5,249 bases of DNA from Akkermansiaceae bacterium. GTDB taxonomy: Bacteria; Verrucomicrobiota; Verrucomicrobiia; Verrucomicrobiales; Akkermansiaceae. The DNA lies in assembly GCA_023300205.1 (NCBI GenBank), contig JALZVD010000132.1:1-5249 (forward strand), given 5' to 3'. Within the stretch, counting starts at the first letter, position 1; the number at the start of each line of letters is the position of its first letter. A model generated the notes under the pieces. The model did not search any database, was not told the origin of the DNA, and saw only the letters and a program-made list of their open reading frames with translations. This document shows, one piece after another, positions 1 through 3,126 of the stretch. The translations under genes and the position numbers were made by a program.

Positions 1-440
1 GCGTCGCTCTTTCCTTTGGGATTAAAATTAGATCCGCCTTTTGCACCGCCCATGGGGAGTCCTGTTAGAGAGTTTTTAAAGGTTTGCTCGAAGCCGAGGA
101 ATTTTAGGGTGTCGAGGTCTACGTCTTTGTGGAAGCGGAGTCCACCTTTGTATGGTCCGATGCTGTTGTTGAACTGGACTCTCCAGGCTCTGTTGACTCT
201 GGTGTTGCCGGCGTCATCCATCCAGGTGACTCGGAAGGTGATGATGCGGTCTGGTTCTGTGATTCTCTCAAGAATGGATGCTTCTTGGTAGGCTTTGTTG
301 TCTTGAATGAGAGGGAAGATGCTTTCGGCTACTTCATGAACGGCTTGATGAAAATTTGGTTCAGTGGGGTTTCTTTTTTCAAGTCCTTTGATGAAGCAAT
401 CTAGGTTGCATAATTCTTTAGTGTTGTTTTTTGGGTTCAT
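1..440 (-). CDS. gdhA: NADP-type glutamate dehydrogenase, N-terminal part (cut by window edge)
   Basis: This gene makes glutamate from 2-oxoglutarate, ammonium and NADPH in the cytoplasm. Reading the minus strand from ATG at 440 gives 146 open codons starting MNPKNNTKELCNLDCF, with no stop before the edge. The family signature is plain: ILERITEPDRIITFRVTW (about 56-73), VNRAWRVQF (82-90), GPYKGGLRFH (95-104), LGFEQTFKNSLTGLPMGGAKGG (115-136). Lys98, Lys122 and Lys134 line up, each shifted by six, with E. coli GdhA Lys92, Lys116 and Lys128, the substrate-binding and catalytic lysines. E. coli GdhA has about 447 residues, so roughly the first third is present; the nucleotide-binding domain lies outside. 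No Shine-Dalgarno precedes the start, only an A-rich stretch (AAAACAAATAA). The coding strand is rich in C and A. The gene is divergent from cdaA across 150 bases. Confidence 0.96.
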   Translation of the reverse strand, partial: MNPKNNTKELCNLDCFIKGLEKRNPTEPNFHQAVHEVAESIFPLIQDNKAYQEASILERITEPDRIITFRVTWMDDAGNTRVNRAWRVQFNNSIGPYKGGLRFHKDVDLDTLKFLGFEQTFKNSLTGLPMGGAKGGSNFNPKGKSD

Positions 441-496
441 TTATTTGTTTTTAATTTAATGTTTCTGTTGTCTGCTTGCTTATTATTGGAGTTCCG

Positions 497-531
497 TTGA
501 GTTTTTTTATTCCTGATTTCATAAATATAGA
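497..531 (+). promoter_or_regulatory. Candidate promoter for cdaA in the gdhA/cdaA divergent region
   Basis: TTGAGT (497-502) resembles a -35 box. Possible -10 boxes are TAAATA (522-527, spacer 19) or TATAGA (526-531, spacer 23); neither spacing is ideal. The same two blocks, TTGAGTT and AAATATAGA, lie upstream of rpsO. The rest of 441-590 is A/T-rich. It holds no ORF of note and no clear minus-strand promoter for gdhA that I could identify. Confidence 0.3.
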
Positions 532-590
532 AGGGATTGATTTTTATCTATTGTCCTAATGGGGGAGGTCTGTTAAATTGTTGTTAGACG

Positions 591-1439
591 ATGGAGTTTT
601 TAGAAGATAATTGGCGTGCGGGTATTGAGATCTTGATCTTGTGGATGGGCTTGTACCAGATTTACCGTGCGGTGAAGGCAACTAAGGGTGCGCTTATTTT
701 TATGGGTATGGCGGTGATCTTGACGGTGGTTACGATGTTGGCTTATTTGTTGGATTTAGAGGTGATAGGTTGGATTTTGTTGCGTTCTGCTGTTGGTATT
801 GGTTTTGCTTTGGTGATTGTGTTCCAGCTGGAGTTAAGGCGTGCACTGGCGAAGGTGGGAGAGAGTTTCTTTGCTTTTTCAAAGGTGCAGAAGTTGGAGT
901 TTGCTGAGGAGCTGACTGATGCGGTGATGAAGTTATCTAACAAGCGCATAGGGGCACTTATCGCGCTGGAGCGTGAAATTAGTCTGGATGAATATTCTGA
1001 GAATGGGGTGGCTGTGGATGCTGAGTTTTCTCCAGAGTTGTTGATGACGATTTTCTACCCGATGACTGCGTTGCATGATGGTGGGGTGATCTTGTCTAAG
1101 AATAGGGTGGCTTCTGCTGGGTGTGTTTTCCCGCTGAGTAGGAATGAGATGTCTGATAGGACGCTGGGTCTGAGGCATAGGGCTTCTGTGGGATTATCTG
1201 AGGAGTCTGATTGTGTTTGTATTGTGGTGAGTGAGGAGACGGGTAGTATCTCTATAGCGATGAATGGTGTGCTGGATAGGAATCTGAAGGGGAGTGAATT
1301 TAAAGAGAAGCTGGAGAAAATTTTCGTGCCAGAAGAAGAGGAGGAAATAGATAATGAAGAAGAGAATACTAGAGAAGAATTGGATAGCGAAGATGGTAAC
1401 CTTGATCCTAGCGGTAGCGATATGGTTTCTGATCAATAA
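591..1439 (+). CDS. cdaA: Membrane diadenylate cyclase CdaA (c-di-AMP synthase)
   Basis: Condenses two ATP into the second messenger c-di-AMP at the inner face of the cytoplasmic membrane. The 282-residue protein has the CdaA plan: three N-terminal hydrophobic segments (about 11-25, 34-54, 60-80), the FQLELRRAL linker (78-86), then the DAC domain (about 100-245). Visible motifs are KRIGALIALER (118-128), LHDGGVIL (161-168) in place of the usual LHDGAVI, LRHRASVGLSEESD (194-207) with the RHR nucleotide-binding triplet at 195-197, and IVVSEETGSIS (211-221). A low-complexity acidic tail follows (247-282). An in-frame TAG at 585-587 makes 591 the first possible ATG; a later Met19 would cut the first membrane segment. 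GGGAGG at 563-568 is too distant (about 22 bases) to be a normal ribosome site. No cdaR (YbbR) gene follows; trmO lies 45 bases downstream. Confidence 0.95.
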   Translation: MEFLEDNWRAGIEILILWMGLYQIYRAVKATKGALIFMGMAVILTVVTMLAYLLDLEVIGWILLRSAVGIGFALVIVFQLELRRALAKVGESFFAFSKVQKLEFAEELTDAVMKLSNKRIGALIALEREISLDEYSENGVAVDAEFSPELLMTIFYPMTALHDGGVILSKNRVASAGCVFPLSRNEMSDRTLGLRHRASVGLSEESDCVCIVVSEETGSISIAMNGVLDRNLKGSEFKEKLEKIFVPEEEEEIDNEEENTREELDSEDGNLDPSGSDMVSDQ

Positions 1440-1484
1440 GCAGCTTTAGTTTGCTGGGAGTTTGGAGCGATTGTAGATGAGTCG

Positions 1485-2219
1485 ATGAATGTGCATTCAA
1501 TAGGGCGGGTGGAGACTTGCTATGATGAGAAGTTTGGCACGCCTCGGCAGTCTGGTGTGGTGGATTCTGCTTGGGGGAGGATTGTATTTGAGGAGGCGTA
1601 TCAGGGTGTGGATTTTATCCGTGGTTTAGAGGGGTTTAGTCATTTGTGGTTGGTGTTTGTGTTTCATGGTTCTGCTGAGCAGTCGTCTGGGGTTGTGAAG
1701 GCTACGGTGCGGCCACCGAGGCTGGGAGGGAATGAGAAGGTGGGGGTGTTTGCCTCTCGCTCGCCATTTAGGCCGAATCCGATAGGGCTTTCTTTGGTGA
1801 GGATAGAGCGCATAGAGACTTGTCCTGATCTGGGGAGTGTGGTGCATGTGAGTGGGGTGGATCTGGTGAGTGGGACTCCACTGCTGGATATAAAGCCTTA
1901 TATTCCTTATTGTGATTCTGTGGGTGGCGAGGATGAAGTTAGGTCTGGCTATGTGAGTGGGACTCCGGAGAAGATGTCTGTGGTGTGGGATGATGGGGTG
2001 AGGGAGGGTATGGAGGCTAGTTTAGTGAAGTTAGTCACTGATACTGTGGCGGTAGATCCTAGACCTGCGTATCATAATGATGAGCGTGAGTATGGGTGCC
2101 TGATCTCTGGTGTGAATGTTAGGTGGCAGGTGATGGAGGTAGCAGGTATAGGCGCTGGGGAGGTGAGTGAGGAGGGGCGAGTTCGGGTGGTGAAAATTTT
2201 GAGTTGCACGAGTTGCTGA
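1485..2219 (+). CDS. trmO: tRNA (N6-threonylcarbamoyladenosine(37)-N6)-methyltransferase TrmO
   Basis: TrmO (TsaA/YaeB, UPF0066 family) uses S-adenosylmethionine to methylate t6A37 in threonine tRNA, giving m6t6A, which tunes ACY decoding. The 244-residue protein follows E. coli TrmO along its length: IGRVETCYDEKFGTPRQSGVV (6-26), GLEGFSHLWLVFVFH (47-61), VRPPRLGGNEKVGVFASR (75-92), SPFRPNPIGLSLV (93-105), DLVSGTPLLDIKPYIPY (126-142), DPRPAY (191-196) and the NVRW motif of the C-terminal subdomain (211-214). The start at 1485 places the conserved IG motif at residue 6. GGAG at 1464-1467 is about 17 bases upstream, but is well placed for a three-codon ORF (ATG 1477) whose TGA overlaps the trmO ATG. 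Codons are strikingly rich in GTG, AGT and GGG. Probably cotranscribed with cdaA. Confidence 0.95.
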   Translation: MNVHSIGRVETCYDEKFGTPRQSGVVDSAWGRIVFEEAYQGVDFIRGLEGFSHLWLVFVFHGSAEQSSGVVKATVRPPRLGGNEKVGVFASRSPFRPNPIGLSLVRIERIETCPDLGSVVHVSGVDLVSGTPLLDIKPYIPYCDSVGGEDEVRSGYVSGTPEKMSVVWDDGVREGMEASLVKLVTDTVAVDPRPAYHNDEREYGCLISGVNVRWQVMEVAGIGAGEVSEEGRVRVVKILSCTSC

Positions 2220-2238
2220 ATGGTGAGAGATTGCGGTC

Positions 2239-2412
2239 ATGAAATACCTTACTCTTTCACTTGCCGTTATCGTAGCAGTTCTGAGCACTTCTTGTGGGAC
2301 TTTGCCTGAGAATCCGCAGCATAAGGGGCCGCAGTCATCTGAGAGTGTGATTCCATGGAACAGAAGACTTCCAGGTGAGGGGCAGGGTGCTCTTGGTGGT
2401 TTAGGGCAGTAA
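2239..2412 (+). CDS. Small putative lipoprotein, function unknown
   Basis: A 57-residue ORF begins at ATG 2239, 19 bases after trmO. The protein has a lysine at position 2, a hydrophobic stretch (about 4-15), then LSTSCG with a possible lipidated Cys19. That is the layout of a lipoprotein signal peptide, although -3 is Ser rather than the preferred Leu. The mature part would be only 39 residues, rich in Pro, Gly and Gln, with no charged cluster or predicted fold, ending IPWNRRLPGEGQGALGGLGQ. GGTGAG at 2222-2227 is a weak ribosome site about 11 bases from the ATG. Codon use here is less G/T-biased than in trmO. I do not recognise the family. Membrane-anchored lipoprotein is the best reading; spacing suggests it is the last gene of the cdaA-trmO unit. 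Confidence 0.7.
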   Translation: MKYLTLSLAVIVAVLSTSCGTLPENPQHKGPQSSESVIPWNRRLPGEGQGALGGLGQ

Positions 2413-2443
2413 TTTGAGTCTGGCCGGTTTTAGACTTAAGTTA
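2410..2443 (+). terminator. AU-rich 12-bp hairpin overlapping the lipoprotein stop codon
   Basis: TAATTTGAGTCT (2410-2421) and AGACTTAAGTTA (2432-2443) pair over 12 positions, ten Watson-Crick and two G-U, around a 10-base loop GGCCGGTTTT. The left arm begins with the TAA stop of the small lipoprotein gene. No U-run follows (AGATGGG), so this is not a classical intrinsic terminator. It may be a 3' end stabiliser or a weak or assisted terminator for the cdaA-trmO-lipoprotein transcript. Confidence 0.4.
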
Positions 2444-2457
2444 AGATGGGTGAAGTT

Positions 2458-2487
2458 TTGAGTTAATTTATGCTTGCAAAATATAGA
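2458..2487 (+). promoter_or_regulatory. Candidate sigma-70-type promoter for rpsO
   Basis: TTGAGT (2458-2463) and TATAGA (2482-2487) are separated by 18 bases, each matching four of six bases of the E. coli consensus. An A/T-rich segment lies between. Transcription starting just downstream would give a leader of about 135 bases before rpsO. The arrangement repeats blocks found upstream of cdaA. Supported by pattern only. Confidence 0.4.
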
Positions 2488-2629
2488 GGGTGTGGTTCTT
2501 TAACGCTGTCTTCGAGTGAAGGCACCGTGCCCACGTAGGGTGGTTTGGTTTGAAGTTCTCTTTTTCGATAATGAAAGGAAAGTTTCTTGCTGTGCCAGAA
2601 TACACATTAACATTCAAAATACATATATT
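2488..2629 (+). promoter_or_regulatory. rpsO mRNA leader, possibly structured
   Basis: A long 5' leader without a ribosome site before rpsO. It holds GGCAC (2521-2525) with two possible partners GTGCC (2527-2531 and 2592-2596), a small stem CCAC/GTGG (2531-2534 with 2540-2543), and a U-rich stem TTTTTC/GAAAGG (2561-2566 with 2573-2578, two G-U). S15 represses its own translation through leader RNA in several bacteria, with a different fold in each lineage. A similar role here is inference. It also contains a short ORF ending on the rpsO start. Confidence 0.3.
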
Positions 2630-2633
2630 ATGA
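2571..2633 (+). CDS. Possible 20-residue leader ORF overlapping rpsO start
   Basis: ATG at 2571 opens a 20-codon frame, MKGKFLAVPEYTLTFKIHIL, whose TGA (2631-2633) overlaps the rpsO ATG (2630-2632) as ATGA. That is the geometry of translational coupling. No Shine-Dalgarno precedes it, and its start lies in a possible small stem. ATGA overlaps with short ORFs arise readily by chance in A/T-rich DNA, so this is only a candidate. Confidence 0.2.
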   Translation: MKGKFLAVPEYTLTFKIHIL

Positions 2634-2881
2634 GCGACATTAACTTAGCTGATTATAAGCTAAACGAAAAAGACACAGGTAGTTCAAGCTACCAGGTAGC
2701 ATTACTTACAGGCCGCATTAACTCACTTACTGAGCATCTTAAGACGAACAAGAAGGATGTATCTAGTAGACGCGGACTACTTAAGATGGTCTCTAAGAGA
2801 CGTAAGCATCTTGACTATGTGAGAGCGAATTCGGAAGAGGACTATAAGAAGCTTCTTACGGGACTCAAGCTGCGCCGATAA
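2630..2881 (+). CDS. rpsO: 30S ribosomal protein S15
   Basis: S15 is a primary binder of the central domain of 16S rRNA (the h20/h21/h22 junction) and nucleates assembly of the 30S platform. The 83-residue product starts MSDINLADYKLNEKDTGSSS and carries the family core: DTGSSSYQVALLTGRINSLTEHL (15-37), KKDVSSRRGLLKMVSKRRKHLDY (41-63) and the terminal LKLRR. The DTGS, SRRGLL and RRK.LDY elements include the RNA-contacting residues. E. coli S15 has 89 residues, so length is normal. The frame is open back to GTG 2516, but the extra 38 residues look nothing like S15 and the Met at 2630 fits the family N-terminus. The start context is AT-rich (ATACATATATT) without a ribosome site. Codon choice (CTT, CGT, AAG) suits a highly expressed gene. 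Followed by a strong terminator, then pnp. Confidence 0.97.
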   Translation: MSDINLADYKLNEKDTGSSSYQVALLTGRINSLTEHLKTNKKDVSSRRGLLKMVSKRRKHLDYVRANSEEDYKKLLTGLKLRR

Positions 2882-2891
2882 ACGATTTCTT

Positions 2892-2921
2892 AAAGGCCAC
2901 GGTTGATACCGTGGCCTTTTT
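2892..2921 (+). terminator. Strong intrinsic terminator after rpsO
   Basis: A perfect 12-bp inverted repeat, AAAGGCCACGGT (2892-2903) and ACCGTGGCCTTT (2908-2919), closes a TGAT loop and runs into a five-T tract (2917-2921). It starts 10 bases after the rpsO stop. E. coli also has a terminator between rpsO and pnp, where part of the transcription reads through. The stem may likewise protect the rpsO mRNA 3' end. Confidence 0.94.
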
Positions 2922-3126
2922 CGGTTTAACGAAGCGTGAAAATTTATGAAGCGACAGATTGTTGTTTCTGTAGGGAGTGAGTGGACAGATCGTCTGTAAT
3001 CACATTTCCTGAGTGGGGAAAAGGTTTCCTAGCTCGAAACAAAGAAGTGTCTAGTGACTTAAATATGTTCATACGGAACATGCGATGCGCTGGACGAGGA
3101 CGACAGAATAAAGACAATAAAATAAT
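2922..3126 (+). promoter_or_regulatory. pnp leader with repeated complementary segments
   Basis: About 205 bases separate the rpsO terminator from pnp. Local inverted repeats are ACAGA/TCTGT (2954-2958 with 2967-2971), again ACAGA/TCTGT (2985-2989 with 2993-2997), TTTCC/GGAAA (3005-3009 with 3017-3021), GGAAA/TTTCC (3017-3021 with 3025-3029) and ATGTTC/GAACAT (3065-3070 with 3076-3081). A third ACAGA is at 3103-3107. GAAGCG is directly repeated at 2931-2936 and 2948-2953. In E. coli the pnp leader is a stem-loop cut by RNase III and then used for PNPase self-repression; an equivalent here is inferred. I found no convincing promoter boxes. Confidence 0.4.
2946..2999 (+). CDS. Possible 17-residue leader ORF in the pnp leader
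   Basis: ATG 2946 opens MKRQIVVSVGSEWTDRL followed by TAA (2997-2999). The frame spans both ACAGA/TCTGT inverted repeats almost exactly. There is no ribosome-binding site, but the main genes nearby lack one too. It may be a chance frame. Confidence 0.15.
   Translation: MKRQIVVSVGSEWTDRL

Noticed and set aside
16..404. Two overlapping plus-strand open frames (16-291 and 129-404)
   Set aside because: They lie antisense to gdhA, whose minus-strand translation matches glutamate dehydrogenase throughout. The plus-strand products resemble nothing.
559..610. Tiny frames before cdaA: ATGGGGGAGGTCTGTTAA (559-576) and a TTG-started 10-codon frame (578-610)
   Set aside because: The GGGAGG could serve the second, but both are too short and weak to call without conservation.
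2220..2309. 29-codon frame starting ATGGTG right after the trmO stop
   Set aside because: It runs out of frame with the lipoprotein ORF, and its product has no signal or family features; the frame from 2239 has a lipoprotein signal layout.
2516..2629. N-terminal extension of S15 from GTG 2516
   Set aside because: The extra 38 residues are Cys/Arg-rich and unlike any S15 N-terminus; the Met at 2630 fits the family length.
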